From positions 62,001 to 126,000 of the forward strand of contig JAANDG010000164.1 of assembly GCA_036852015.1 (NCBI GenBank): 64,000 bases of DNA, written 5' to 3'. The notes beneath the pieces are model-generated. The model saw only the letters and a program-made list of their open reading frames with translations, was not told the DNA's origin and did not search any database. A program made the translations under genes and the position numbers. Positions 48,400-59,788 of this stretch are shown here, piece after piece (within the stretch, counting starts at the first letter, position 1; every line of letters begins with the position of its first letter). Source of the stretch: Pelodera strongyloides. Taxonomy: Eukaryota > Nematoda > Chromadorea > Rhabditida > Rhabditidae.

Positions 48400-48920
48400 C
48401 TACCTCTCTCTTTCTCACTCTTCTTCAAATTCTGAGAACCCCCCTCTCTCCCTCACACCTCAAACTACATTCACTAGTATTCAGCTCTATCACTACATCA
48501 CATTATCTTCCATTGATTTCCTCAGTTCTTCTCTCTCTCTCCCCCTCTCCCCCCCTCTCTCTCTATATATCTTTCGAAATTATACCTCACTTTTTCCTAC
48601 ATCAATATGTATCCCTCATCCCCACACTCTCTCTATCTCTCTCCTCTCTCTCTCTCTTTCTCTCTCTCAATGTGTCATCCCCAACTCTCAAATCTTTTGA
48701 TCTTCCTCTATTTCTGTCTCTTACACTCCCTCCCCGCACACTCTCTCTCCTCCCCTTAACCCTCTCTGCTTCTCTCTCCACCCTCTCACATCATCTCCCC
48801 ACTTCTCTTCTTCTATCTCTCTCACATTCTTCCTCCCTATCTCCATACTCTCCCATCTTACCTCTCTCTCATCCTTCCTCTCATTCACATTCTCTCCTCG
48901 CTAACTCTCTCGTGATGAGA
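48400..48920. repeat. CT-rich low-complexity tract
   Basis: CTCTCT and CTCCC words throughout. The 184-codon Ser/Leu/Pro frame here is repeat translation. Confidence 0.85.
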
Positions 48921-49044
48921 TGTTGGTAAGACAAAAAGTCGAGTAGAATCGAAAAGGTTTACATCACCTTTAGTCTCGTTCATCTTCAATACCGTATACA
49001 TACAAAGGTTTCCATCTGTCACCAACTACCATATCATCACTACA

Positions 49045-49840
49045 GTAAGGTAAAGGAGGTAGACAGTCTTCGCACACCCATACCCACCCAGGGCATTGGT
49101 TCGGGAGCACCCAAGCCTGGTGACTCCCCTTCCCAACTACGCGGGGGATGTTCTGCTACCTCAGAGTGCAATGCCGGGAAATGGCCCAAGTTTCGATCCA
49201 CTAGTGCCAACCTCAGCGACATTGATTGCCAACCGAGAGGGGTTGACCACCAGACCGTACCGCTTGGTACCATCAGACAGGCTCTGCTTTTGGTTTCAAT
49301 ACACAAGGCAAAACCTAAGACCGCCTTCTAGTACTCTGCATGCCCACCTCAGTTCCTAACACACCGTCGGCTGGGAATGGTCCAGGAAAAGCATTACTCA
49401 TGCAGTCCCCGGTGGGTGTCAACAGCCACACGCATCTCAGAACCCGATCTAACGGATGGTATTTAGATAGTACCTCCGAACCGGGCGCCTCCCTTCGGCA
49501 TAATTTCTGACCACGCATGCGCGAAACTGAGCTGGGTATGCAGAGTACGAGAAGAGCGGCTTGGGTTTTGCCAAGCATATTGAAACCAAAAACAGGGACC
49601 GTCTGATGGTACCAAACAGTACAGTCTGGCAGTCAACCTCTCTCGGTTGGCAACCAATGCCACCAAGATCGACACTAGTGAATCGAAACGAGGACCATTT
49701 CCCGACATTGCCCTCCGAGGTAGCAGAACATCCCCCGCGTAGTTGGGAAAGGGAGCCACCAGACTTGGGTGCTCCCGAACCAATGCCCGGGTGGGTGTGG
49801 GTGTGAGAAGACTGTCTGGTACCTTACCTTACAGAAATTA
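49045..49840. repeat. Foldback, arms about 300 bp
   Basis: Left arm (49,045-49,355) and right arm (49,530-49,840) are inverse copies. GGGCATTGGTTCGGGAGCAC and CCCAACTACGCGGGGGATGT on the left are answered by their complements on the right. The loop is about 170 bp. Arms differ at roughly one base in seven to ten by eye. Both outer ends contain the same AGGTAAGGTA/TACCTTACCT-like motif. Confidence 0.88.
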
Positions 49841-49989
49841 TAGTACCGTAGGCAGTGATCGACGGAAACCCGGAGCAGGTATGCAGCACTGGAGACCAAC
49901 AGGAAAAAGAGATGTAGACGACGTCGGAAAGCTCCATTTTTTATTACTGACATCTCACCGTGAAAGCCTCTACAACCTCCAACTCTCTT

Positions 49990-50370
49990 CTTACCCAAGT
50001 TTATTTTCCTTGGACTATAATTTGCTCTCTACATCTCTGCCGACCTCTCTCTCTACCTCTCTCCCTACCTCTCTCCCTACCTCTCTCCCTTCCTCTCTCT
50101 CTAACTCTCTCCCTACCTCTCTCCCTACCCCTCTCCCTACCTCTCTCCCTACCTCTCTCCCTACCTCTCACCCGACCTCTCTCTCTCTACCTCTCACCCT
50201 ACCTCTCTCTCTACCTCTCTCCCTACCTCCCTTCCCACCTCTCTCCCTACCTCTCTTTCTACCTCTTTTCCTACACCCCTCCCTTCCTCTCTCTCTACCT
50301 CCCTCCCTTCCTCTCTCCCTCCCTACCTCCCTCCCTTCCTCTCTCCCTACCTCTCTCACACGGTCCCTCA
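49990..50370. repeat. CTACCTCTCTCC minisatellite
   Basis: About thirty near-12-bp units. Apparent proteins (Leu/Pro/Ser or Arg/Glu/Gly-rich) are artefacts. The next SINE begins directly at its end. Confidence 0.9.
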
Positions 50371-50377
50371 AACTACT

Positions 50378-50640
50378 TTGGCGTGGCGCAGTAGCATCCG
50401 CCTTGTTCCACGCCACCGGTCACTGGTTCGAGCCCGGCCCGGAACCCCTTCACCTCACCAAAGGTGGAAAAGTTGGTAGTTGGGTAAAACCGGCGGAGAT
50501 AAATCGGCTTCCCGAGAAAATTGGCCTCCGGGAAGTTTAAGGGCCAGTTCGTCCGGCTTCATAAATGAACCGGACCCCGGTGCACCGTTTCTGAGGATTC
50601 GGTTGATATAACCCGGTACACTTTATCTTTTATCTTTTTT
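50378..50640 (+). mobile_element. tRNA-derived SINE
   Basis: Plus-strand A-box TGGCGCAGTAG (50,384) and B-box GGTTCGAGCCC (50,425) form a tRNA-like head, followed by a unique 200 bp body and a T-rich end (ATCTTTTATCTTTTTTTT) that could stop RNA polymerase III. The body shows no match to the SINE at 36,361, so it is a second family. Confidence 0.75.
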
Positions 50641-51147
50641 TTTCTCTTCCCCCAACCGCCAACCCCTCTCACTTTATCCTAACATCCAAGCGTTTCCCTT
50701 CCTCTCACCCATGTATTCTATATTATGTACTCACTCTCTTCTTTCTTCTCTCTCGACTGTCTCTCTCTCTCCATCTACTCTCTCCATCTACCCTCTCCTT
50801 CTACTCTCTCTCTCTCCCCCTCTCTATCTCGTTGGGCTTTTTTGGGCGAAATATTTCAGGTGCTTCAAGCGTTCTGTGACACGGTGATACTTATGCTCGA
50901 TAACAGCATTTGTATTATGTACTATATGTAAATTTCTCTTCAAATTTTCGGCACGTTGATGTTTTCTAGCATAGGTTTGGAAATCACGTATCATGCCGCT
51001 TTACTTCATTTCAGTCATGAACTTTTTGGGACGTGGCTTGGGTAGAAAAACACTGACGGAACAGCGTAAGGAATGGAATAATCTTGGATTTCACTATTCT
51101 TTGATTTTTTCACGGAAGCGGATTCAAAAAGGCTCTCATCCGTATTC

Positions 51148-51280
51148 ACACCAGAGGCCATATTCACCACTCCGATTCCCTAGGGGAACTATTCCCTGGA
51201 GACAAAATATCATTCTAATGTGAGAGACGCAGAGAAAAAGACGGGGAATTCCTCCTGGGGAACTGAGTGGATATGGCCTC
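51148..51280. mobile_element. Short TIR element, GAGGCCATATTCACC family
   Basis: GAGGCCATATTCACCACTC at the left and GAGTGGATATGGCCTC at the right. The interior matches the element at 47,168 (TTCTAATGTGAGAGACGCAG). Confidence 0.8.
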
Positions 51281-51546
51281 AGAAATATTATGCTCCTCCA
51301 GAAAAAAACATCAATGTTTTCTCTTACTTTAAGTTGCCAAATTCTATCCAAATTCGACAAATTCGAGCAATAAGAGGAGATTTTTCCACCAGTTACCGCT
51401 CTGAATGTTTTACTACACTAACTAATGACTCAAATAATTTCGCTCCCTTAAAAAAATCACCACAATCGCTAGCATTTTGATATTTTTGGCGACTTAAATT
51501 GTAGGGGAACCTCACTAGTAACTTCAAAAAGTAAACTTCAACTGAC

Positions 51547-51974
51547 CTTTGATATCTTTGTTTGCGATGTTGAACACGGTGGCGTCCTTTCTCTCTGCAG
51601 TGTTGAGGCCTTCAACAGCTTTGAGATCTTCATCAGTGACGAGCACACTCATCGGAGCACCAGCTGTAGACGAACTCTGCAAAGAGTTATAATGTACAAT
51701 GGACAAAAAAAACAATGCAACCAATTAAAATGCCATTAGTTTTTGAACTGATAAACCAGTGATTACTCGCAATGTAAACAATCAACCATTTACAGGTATA
51801 GGAATACTCATGCCCTGCTACGATTTCTAGAAAGACGCTTACGACATATTACCGAGAATGTATTGTAACTTACCATTGCGTTGAGTTGAACGATTTGTTT
51901 CACAGTAGAGGCGGCTAGAGATTTAGCGTCCTTATCCTGGAGGCAGTGGTACTTATTGAACGTTCCATAACAAC
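51547..51974 (-). CDS. Unrecognised protein, two internal exons
   Basis: Minus-strand exons 51974-51874 (CYGTFNKYHCLQDKDAKSLA ... QIVQLNAM) and 51676-51547 (SSSTAGAPMSVLVTDEDLKA ... NIANKDIK) join in phase 0. They have good acceptors (TTTAAG, CTTTGCAG) and donors (GTAAGT, GTCAGT). Two cysteines in the first exon suggest a small secreted protein. First and last exons were not found, so the gene is partial and may be a relic. Product unknown. Confidence 0.45.
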
Positions 51975-52569
51975 CTTAAATATAAACAGTAAATTATTAT
52001 CTAAATAATAACAAACAATTAATGAATAAGCATCGAAAAGTGAGGGCACATCCACTAATACTTGTGCACTTATAGTTGTTAGCCAACTAATAAAGTAACA
52101 CATACAAACGATAAACTTAACTAAAGTAAAAAATGTAAGGATCAATAGGATAGCATTGGGTAAAGATACGTGGCTATAAAACACAAACTGAAATTACACG
52201 CGTTATATTATTTGCATTCGAGCCCGCATATGTTAATTTTTAGTCTAATTTTCGCATGCTAAATATTGTGGGCGTGGCTTCGTGGTGGAGTGAGTGAGAG
52301 AGGCCAGAAATAGAACAACTGCATGCAACTGGACAAGTTTACAGTAAGAAAAGGTTGCTAACAATTAGGAAATTGAAATAAAACAACACTTTAAAGTTTC
52401 GATAAAGCGCAATGTATCTGGCGATTAGAGATGACACAAAAACTGTAAAAATGGGGTGAAAAACCCATTACTCGATAGTATGTTCGTTTTATGTGGTAGA
52501 CAGATGAGAGATGGTAATTTTACATATACTTCAGAGAAGGGTATCCATGTTACAAACAAATTTTCTAAA

Positions 52570-52735
52570 CATCGAGTCACTCGCATTTTCAATTTCCTTG
52601 ACGAAGCGACTGTCAGCAGATGTTAGTATCTTTTTTGTCGCCGCTTGTTTTTCTGATCAAATAAGTAATTAACTAACCACACACTACCCATAAAAATTTT
52701 TAACTCACGTTGCACAGAGAGACAAAAAAAAACGG
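52570..52735. repeat. Dispersed repeat, copy of 47,635-47,765
   Basis: Same order of short blocks as the other copy (GTCACTCG, GCGACTGTCAGC, ACTAACCACACACTA, CACGTTGCACAGA), with small insertions. Confidence 0.6.
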
Positions 52736-52852
52736 TTTTTGATGTATCGAAGAATAATAATTATCGATTTAGTCCAAAAATTGTGCATTTTACACTCATA
52801 TGTTTCCCTTTTTTATATTTGGTATATTCTGTGAAGGGAGGGGTTTTCCTGA

Positions 52853-53034
52853 ATTAGAAATATCGGCCTGTTTTTGAAGCGCATCTCAAGTACTTGCATT
52901 CCTATGCATTTATGCAACGTGGGGTCTAATTGGGGTCTAGTTGTTATTCTATTTTTTTTGCTCATTTGCATCAGCTGCATAAGAAAGCAGGTGTAAGCAA
53001 TGCGTTTAAAAAACCGGCCGGTATTTCGCTTTAA
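52853..53034. mobile_element. Palindromic MITE, TTTAAAGCGAAAT class
   Basis: Right end GGCCGGTATTTCGCTTTAA is intact. The left end is decayed (TATCGGCCTGTTTTTGAAGC). Confidence 0.7.
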
Positions 53035-53306
53035 TTACAGGAATCCTAAAGGCGGGACTCTCATGTCATGTCGTCGTCTTTTTTATTTTCCATGCCGGTT
53101 TTTCGTCGAGATAGAGAGGCAAGAATATGTAGATTTTTTAAAAAGTGAAATAGGTTGCTGGATAATTCTGTCGTAACTAAATTGACGTTCCGAAGCGGCT
53201 GGACACACTATCGCAGATTGATTTATTACTTTGAACTGAGGGCACTTTATCTTTGATTTTATTCAGAATATTATGGAAGGCTCGTGGTTGGAACCCTAAC
53301 TCTTAC

Positions 53307-53668
53307 TTAAAGGGATCGGCTCACCTCAAATCGTGTCTGTTTTTTCTGTTTCTTTATTTTCTATAAGGGATAATAAAAATTTGGAATACAAAAAGTAGTG
53401 TTATATTTCAATACTCACGAAGATATTAGGTGATAAAGTGGTGGATCGATCGGCCCGAAATGAAAAAGTGTTAATTGTCCCATACAAACAAGGCAGGACA
53501 ATTACACTTTTTCATTTCGGGCCGATCGATCCACCACTTTATCATCTAATATCTTCGTGAGTATTGAAATAGAACACTACTTTTTGTATTCCAAATTTGT
53601 ATTATCCCTTATAGAAAATAAAGAAACAGAAAAAACAGACACGATTTGAGGTGAGCCGATCCCTTTAA
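53307..53668. mobile_element. TTAA-bounded palindrome, 362 bp, near perfect
   Basis: Begins TTAAAGGGATCGGCTCACCT and ends AGGTGAGCCGATCCCTTTAA. Arms of about 170 bp pair almost perfectly (for example ATCGATCGGCCCGAAATG and its inverse). The loop is about 20 bp. Both TTAA boundaries are intact. Confidence 0.95.
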
Positions 53669-54546
53669 CTTTTTTAAAATAAAGTGCTTGTTTCATGATC
53701 GGGTATCAGTACTCTGCGCACAAGCAAGAGTCAAAAAAGTAATAATAAGTGCCCGAAAAATATGTGCTTTATATACATTGCATATGATGGCGTAGCTTAC
53801 AACGGTGCAACTAGGCGCTTATGAATTTGCAAAAGTTTTCTTGAGGGTCTCTCGTGTTTTATTGTTCTTGCCTCTCTTACCATAAGTTAACTCGAATGAC
53901 GCTGATTATTGTCAGCGTAATTAGTAACAATATGTTGAGTAGCTTTTCATCGACATTCTTCTACCATTGTGCCGCCATATTTCGAACGTCCCACCTTTTC
54001 TGCTTTGTATTTATCGCCACTTTCACCCATACAGACAGAGTCGAATTAAAAATACAATAACTGTGGTAGACGTCTAACATATCTTTCGTATTACTCGTTT
54101 ATTGGCCGACTCAATGAATTTATCGCATTAATTGACCTACTTTCAATAGTACGGTATTCATATAAGGCCAGTAAACCTTAGTCTTTCTTCATTCGTTGTC
54201 ATAAATGCTTATATACCTCTTTTTATGGCGTTGATTGTTTCTTATGCATTTTTTAAACATTACGTACTATAGTACAATGTGCTGTAGTTTGCTTGCATCT
54301 AATTCGTAATTATAACTACCTAGAAGCTAATTAGAAAGTTATCGGTCCTTTAGTGTAATGTAACCCCTATGTTATGACAGTAACATTAGGTATGTAAAAC
54401 ACATAACGAACAATGCATTCATTCCATGTATTATATACATACAAATTCTTGAATAGACAACTAAATGACTAAATCACATGCAATACATGGGAGAATAATT
54501 TCCATACGTTGCACAAACCTCCTGTTATACCCCTTTAATATTCTAG

Positions 54547-56982
54547 ATGGCGATGAGTCCATCGACTATTCTGTTGCTGTGCCTCGTGATCAGTTGTATG
54601 GCAGCGGGATCGGAAGGGTGCATTCACGGATTCCACAATTTCAATCAGAGCTCATGCTACAAGGTACAAACTACAGTTAAATAATGTGTTGTATATCAAA
54701 CAATAAGACTACGAACTACAATGGCAAAATAGATTTGATATTGCATATTGCGAACTATTTCAAATACATTGATAATTAAGAAAGTTATACAACATTGTTT
54801 ATAACTCTAGAGATCTAGAGTGTTTCATTTTCAATTGGAGAGAGTTGAGAGATAGAGAGAGGTCAAAGTGTTAAACAAAGTAGAAAATATGATAAGACAC
54901 CCAAGAAACAGAGCAGCAAAAAATGATATTAAATGGAAATGACCTATTGACTGCTAACGGCTGCTGGTAACATTCACAACGAATAATCTTCAATTCGCAT
55001 AATGCATTAGTTTATTTAGGTTATTCTTGTGCATGGTACTTTCACTCAAGCAGTCCAAGATTGTCGCTCATTTGGTGATCAATTTGACATTGCAACAGTG
55101 AGATGTGAGGCCGAAGATCAGGAAATCGGTGAGTTAGCAATCGGAGACAATACATACCTTGGACCTTTCCAGTCTCAGATTGTCACTATCCAGACTGAAG
55201 TCCCTTCTTAAGTCCCAGCCAGACAATACTGGCCCTTCAGGCCGATTTGTCAATTCAGAATAACATTTACTGGGAAAGTTGAAAGCGAAATACCGGCCGC
55301 TTTTTAAAACGCATCGTGGACAACTGAATTCTTACGTATTTATGCGAAGTTACTGCAATTTAGCTCGATTTTTTATCCTAATTTATGGTCATTTGCCTAA
55401 GCTGCATAAGAGTGCGGGTCTACTCGGTGTGTTTCAAAAACCGGCCGGTATTTTGCTTTAACGTGGTATGATTGTGATATAAGACTGAGCACATCCCTCT
55501 GAGCTGTACAACCTTAGCCAACACAAGGTATATTTATAAGGATAGGTGGATATATTCATGGAAAATGAGAGAGAGAGAGAGAGAGATAGACTGAGGGAGG
55601 AAGTAAGGAATATATAACTTGCGATCTCATATTTTTGAATAATTAAGCCGCCGCCTACGAAGCTGACAAAACCTCCCTTGAATGGAGTTTGCAGTACTCA
55701 ACAAAGATGCTCAGTTGGACAAAAGTTCAACAGGTTAGAGAAATATTTTTCCAACAAAATTATTAAATAATAGTTGTTCGAAGTTTCTATAACAACATTG
55801 ATTGATCTTCCTTTTGATATCGTTTAGAGTCGTCAAAACTTTCAATTGCTGGAAAACACAGATGGATACAAATTTGCATGCAATGATGCAGTTGATCTTC
55901 AAATCCATGTGTCTGCACCAATTTCAGCACTCTAATCTTTCTAGGCTGTCTGGCTGGGTCTTAAGAACGTGGCCCCTAAGGGTCTCCAATCGGGCCAGTG
56001 GCAATCTGAGAACGGAAAGGCCCAATCTCGTTACAGAAACTGGGCCGCTGGAGAACCGAATGAAAGCATTCCAAACCTGAAGGCATCGGCTACGGTAGGT
56101 GTTGAGCTGTTAATTACCAAAATTAATTATCATTAGGGACGAATTATCTGCGTAAATATGTGTTTCTTATATATAATGTTTTATAATGTTCTTATGAATG
56201 TTTATTTCTTATGACGGTGAGTCTTGGAGGTCCTTCTTTCATATAAGGTTAGCGGGAAACTGAGGTACTGAGGCGACTGCCAGTGTACTATATAATGTTC
56301 TTATGAATGTTTATTTCTTATAACGGTGAGTCTTGGAGGTCCTTTTTTCATATGTTTCATATAAGGTGCAGGCCATAGCCTTCCCTTTAAAAACATCTAT
56401 GACTTGACCATCCCTTTAAAAACATGAGAATTCAGAAAGCGTTGGACAGTGAAGGAAAATGGAGTACAGTGGATGACACCAAGGATATCTGGGGAGCCGT
56501 TTGCGAGCAGACTCTCGTTGGTTATTTCATTGTTAACTTTTAAAGGATAAGGGACTTACTAGGCTTACAATCAGTTTTTTCGGTCTGATTTTTTTTCCAA
56601 TACTATGCTTTACATTTGGCACAGATAATAAAACACAAAGTATACAGAAGGGACAAAATGGTGACCGCGTCCCTTTAAAATTAGATTAGCCTCGACCGAG
56701 GTGTAGGCGTAGCCATGTTTATGTTCAAAGTTCTTCGCAATGTCTTTATCACGCTTTAAAGCAATGTGCCAGCCGGATTTTGAAACACATCGTGGACAGC
56801 TGCATTATTACGTACTTATGCAAAGTTGCTCGAATTTAGCTCGATTTTTTATTCCAATTTGTATTCATTTGCATAAGCTGCATAAGAATGCTGGTGTACT
56901 CGTTTCAAAAACCGGCCGGTATTTCGCTTTAAACATTTATTTCCAGCCATCCTCCGGAACTGTCTGCACTAAGAAGAAATAA
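54547..56982 (+). CDS. Secreted C-type-lectin-like protein (CTL-B)
   Basis: Exons 54547-54663, 55020-55128, 55648-55733, 55945-56094, 56436-56516 and 56947-56982 give 192 residues with phases 0,1,0,0,0, the same as CTL-A and CTL-C. Signal peptide is about residues 1-20, then GCIHGFHNFNQSSCYK. Exon 2 has DIATVRCEAEDQ, exon 4 AVWLGLKN and RYRNWAAGEPNESI with an intact EPN motif, exon 5 GKWSTVDDTKDIWGAVCEQ, and the last exon SSGTVCTKKK. This is the member most likely to bind calcium and sugar. An open stretch at 55828-55908 (27 codons, phase 0) could be an optional exon, but it has a poor donor and no counterpart in the sister genes. TTCTAG ends directly at the ATG. The stop codon overlaps an AATAAA (56,979). 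Confidence 0.88.
55280..55461. mobile_element. Palindromic MITE, TTTAAAGCGAAAT class, in CTL-B intron 2
   Basis: Left GAAAGCGAAATACCGGCCGC and right CCGGCCGGTATTTTGCTTTAA; the centre holds TTTAGCTCGATTTTTTATCC. Confidence 0.85.
56165..56375. repeat. Tandem duplication, unit about 121 bp, in CTL-B
   Basis: TATAATGTTCTTATGAATG, then TTTATTTCTTAT, ACGGTGAGTCTTGGAGGTCC and TTCATATAAGG occurs twice between exons 4 and 5. Confidence 0.85.
56755..56932. mobile_element. Palindromic MITE, TTTAAAGCGAAAT class, in CTL-B last intron
   Basis: Right end GGCCGGTATTTCGCTTTAA intact; left end changed to CTTTAAAGCAATGTGCCAGC. The centre is very close to that of the copies at 55,280 and 60,150. Confidence 0.85.
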
Positions 56983-57163
56983 ATTTGGCAAACGAAGGTA
57001 TTTTATTAGTCACTATTCACGAATTGTCGAACAGTTGAAGTTAATTAATAAGCGTAAAGTCTAAAGTGAGCTTCTTCCATAGCCTGACTCCTTTTAAAAA
57101 GTTTCAGAACAGACAGCTTACATGTAGTTTCAAGCTTATGCGCTTACTTCTACTCCTGGGAAA

Positions 57164-57609
57164 TTAAAGGGAGAGGCGCATGAGAAAAAAGTTGTCCTCA
57201 GTCTACTTACACAGGATGTCCGGAATTATAGAAATACTTCTGTGAAAACAGCATTTCTTTACACCCAGAACTCAGAGAGTTATTTCCCGGCAAACTGTTC
57301 GGCCAGGTACCGTAGTCAGAACGTTTAACGGTTTATATCCGTTCATTTTCATCCTTTCTCTTCAAAGAAATGTTAAAACTTATGAAAATCATTCCTATGA
57401 TATTAACAGGGCGTTTCCAATACTGTAAGGCCCTAAAATGGCAAAAATTGATTCTGACTACGGTACCTGGCCGAACTGTTTGCCGGAGAATAATTTTGCG
57501 AGTTCTAGGTGTAAAGAAATGCGATTTTCACAGAAGTATTTCTAAAATTCCGGACATGCTGTGTAAGTAAATTAGGAACAACTTTTTTCTCATGGGCCTC
57601 TCCCTTTAA
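57164..57609. mobile_element. TTAA-bounded palindromic element, 446 bp
   Basis: Begins TTAAAGGGAGAGGCGCATGA and ends TCATGGGCCTCTCCCTTTAA. Arms continue with GAAAAAAGTTGT and ACAACTTTTTTC. Both TTAA ends are intact. A diverged relative lies at 39,460-39,889. Confidence 0.9.
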
Positions 57610-58699
57610 CTATATTGTTTAATATTTTATCATTTCTTTCAGCGCAAGCAGATAACTTCTTCCACACACTCGACCTACAAGTTATTGATTTTCAATAAAA
57701 TGTTTGCAACAATCTTTTATTATTTTGTTCGTTTTTATATTTCTTTCAAGTGTATAATGACACTGACAGCATGGTGTATAAATACGGACCTGACATTACA
57801 AACAAAAACTTGCACGTACACTTAATTCCAGTTTATTCCTTTGTATTGCTCATGTTCATAACAAAGTAAAGAAATGCAACGTCACACTATGCTTATCGAA
57901 AGTGCGAAAAAACTATCCTTTTGTCTCGCTTACAATTAAAAAAGGAACAGTTTCTCACTTACAATTAAAAATACGCATCTCTGGGGCTGGATGCACAATC
58001 GGAAAAATTAGCCATCAAAATATGAAAGTTTCCATACACTGGAAAGGGAATAGCCCCCAAAACGGGATCATCCGAACTCACTCTTTTTTACATAATTTTA
58101 TAATGCCGGTGTGAGGTCAGGTAACTATCGAAATCGGTGCATATTGGCTCCACCACATTCATACATAAATCGTAGTCCTTTTGCTATCGTTCTAATCGTA
58201 CTCCAGAACCCTTAAAAGGAAAAACACCAGAAGTAATAATCCTGGGTTTGAATACAACACGACAACTACAGTTAATCCTCAAATACCGTAAATATTTTTC
58301 GCGCAAAACATCAAATCTAACGAAACGTAGAATATTGACCAAATGAATACATCAACCTATTTATTGAAATTGTGAAACGTAGACAAAAATTACTGTTTTG
58401 AACTGCATAAGGACACTGAAGACATAGGAGAACACGAAGTTATATGTAAATAATAAAGTTGGGAGCTTTGTTTGTTTGTCTGTTTGATTGATTGTATGTT
58501 TGGATGATGCATATGCTTCAACTTCCGAATGAGCCTTGTTCACAACATATGTTCAAATCATTGACAATGACGATGATCCAAAATAGCTGATTGTTCACTT
58601 ATCTAGCACTGCAATATCGTGATTTGGCAGAAGAAATGTGTATTCTGTGTCAGGAGAGACATTTCCTGGTGAACAGGTCCGAATCCAGCCCTTTCAACA

Positions 58700-58920
58700 C
58701 TTGTTCTTGTCGTTCACGAAGAAAAAAGAGATGGTGGTTGGCGATCATAGAAAATGGGTGAACCCATTCGATATAGTTCATTGGTTTTTTCGTGACCTGC
58801 CCATTGGGTGACCAACTCGTGACCAAGTGTCATCGAAAACCGTCATGAGATAGTCACCAAGTGGTCACGAACCAGTCACGAACCAGCCACCAGATGGTTT
58901 CGGCAATTGTTTTCCTGTGA
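58700..58920. mobile_element. Element of the GGTCACGAA family
   Basis: GTGACCAACTCGTGACCAAG, TGGTCACGAACCAGTCACGA and CACCAGATGGTTTCGGCAAT are shared with 63,340-63,540 in the same orientation. Both copies are bounded by sequence near TTTCCTGTG. Confidence 0.7.
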
Positions 58921-59449
58921 TGATGGAAAACGTGAGATTCCATCTACTTTGGGCACTTACTGGCAGACTTGTTGAGGTTGAACATTGGCTCCTTCCTTCG
59001 CCTCAAACATTCCATATTCTACCACAGACACTCAACGAATGTATTTGACTACAATAAACACATGAATGTAATGCATGTACGTAGTTCGTTTTATTTTGGT
59101 ATTTTACTAAAAAATATCAGAAAACCTATATTACACTCACTCAGCAGTGTCCTTTTCTTATTGCTTCCTTTTTCCTTCGTTTTGGTATTCTGGGCCCTTT
59201 TCATTTATCATAGTTATTGTCTCATATGTTGCCTGGTTACTGTACATCAGACATGTAATAACGTTGATATTCCAATATCAGACGAATACGATTGACCCAA
59301 TTGTTTATCGACTCTATTTAAAAGGAAGGGAATGAGAATTCTTGATAAACTATGTAGACGTGTTTTATACTTTTCTATATATCGTGCCTTTTATTAGTTA
59401 ATTTAATATAATTGTTAACGCAATGTTTATTAATAGCGTGCACAGGAAA

Positions 59450-59502
59450 GTGGAAACCCCGATCGGGGCGAAATCGGGGTTTTTAGTTTCCCATGTGCTT
59501 CC
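59450..59502. mobile_element. Minimal ATCGGGGCGAAATCGGGG element
   Basis: CACAGGAAAGTGGAAACCCC, then GATCGGGGCGAAATCGGGG, then TTTTTAGTTTCCCATGTG. It carries a single core unit. The same ends, inverted, flank the expanded version at 62,470-62,757. Confidence 0.7.
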
Positions 59503-59788
59503 ATCAGTGTACGATGTCGCCCCAAAACTTTATTTATATTTTTTTTACTTCGAATCAACAATGAGAAGCAATATGTTCAATACACTCATTGAGTGAATTT
59601 TCATGGAGAAATTTTACATGTGACATTTTTAGTAGTTCAAGCATTTTCCTCTCTTTTTTAAATTTACTGGTTCTGAACATCCACCTATTACCAAATGAAC
59701 ACAGCTTGAAACGTCTGGAAATAAACTATTCAAAAGCTGTGTCGATATCCGTCTAAATTTCAACTATTTATGAAAAACTTATTTTCAG

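Noticed and set aside
48375..48929. 184-codon Ser/Leu/Pro open frame
   Set aside because: Translation of CT-rich low-complexity sequence.
49743..50540. 265-codon open frame, longest in the window
   Set aside because: It spans the end of a foldback, a CTACCTCTCTCC minisatellite and a SINE; it has no protein-like composition.
55828..55908. Extra in-phase exon for CTL-B
   Set aside because: It is in phase but has a poor donor (GTGTCT) and no counterpart in CTL-A or CTL-C, so it is left out of the main model.
58969..59295. 108-codon open frame with a strongly hydrophobic segment
   Set aside because: AT-rich sequence beside a mobile element, no splice partner or homology recognised. Hydrophobic runs are expected from T-rich DNA.
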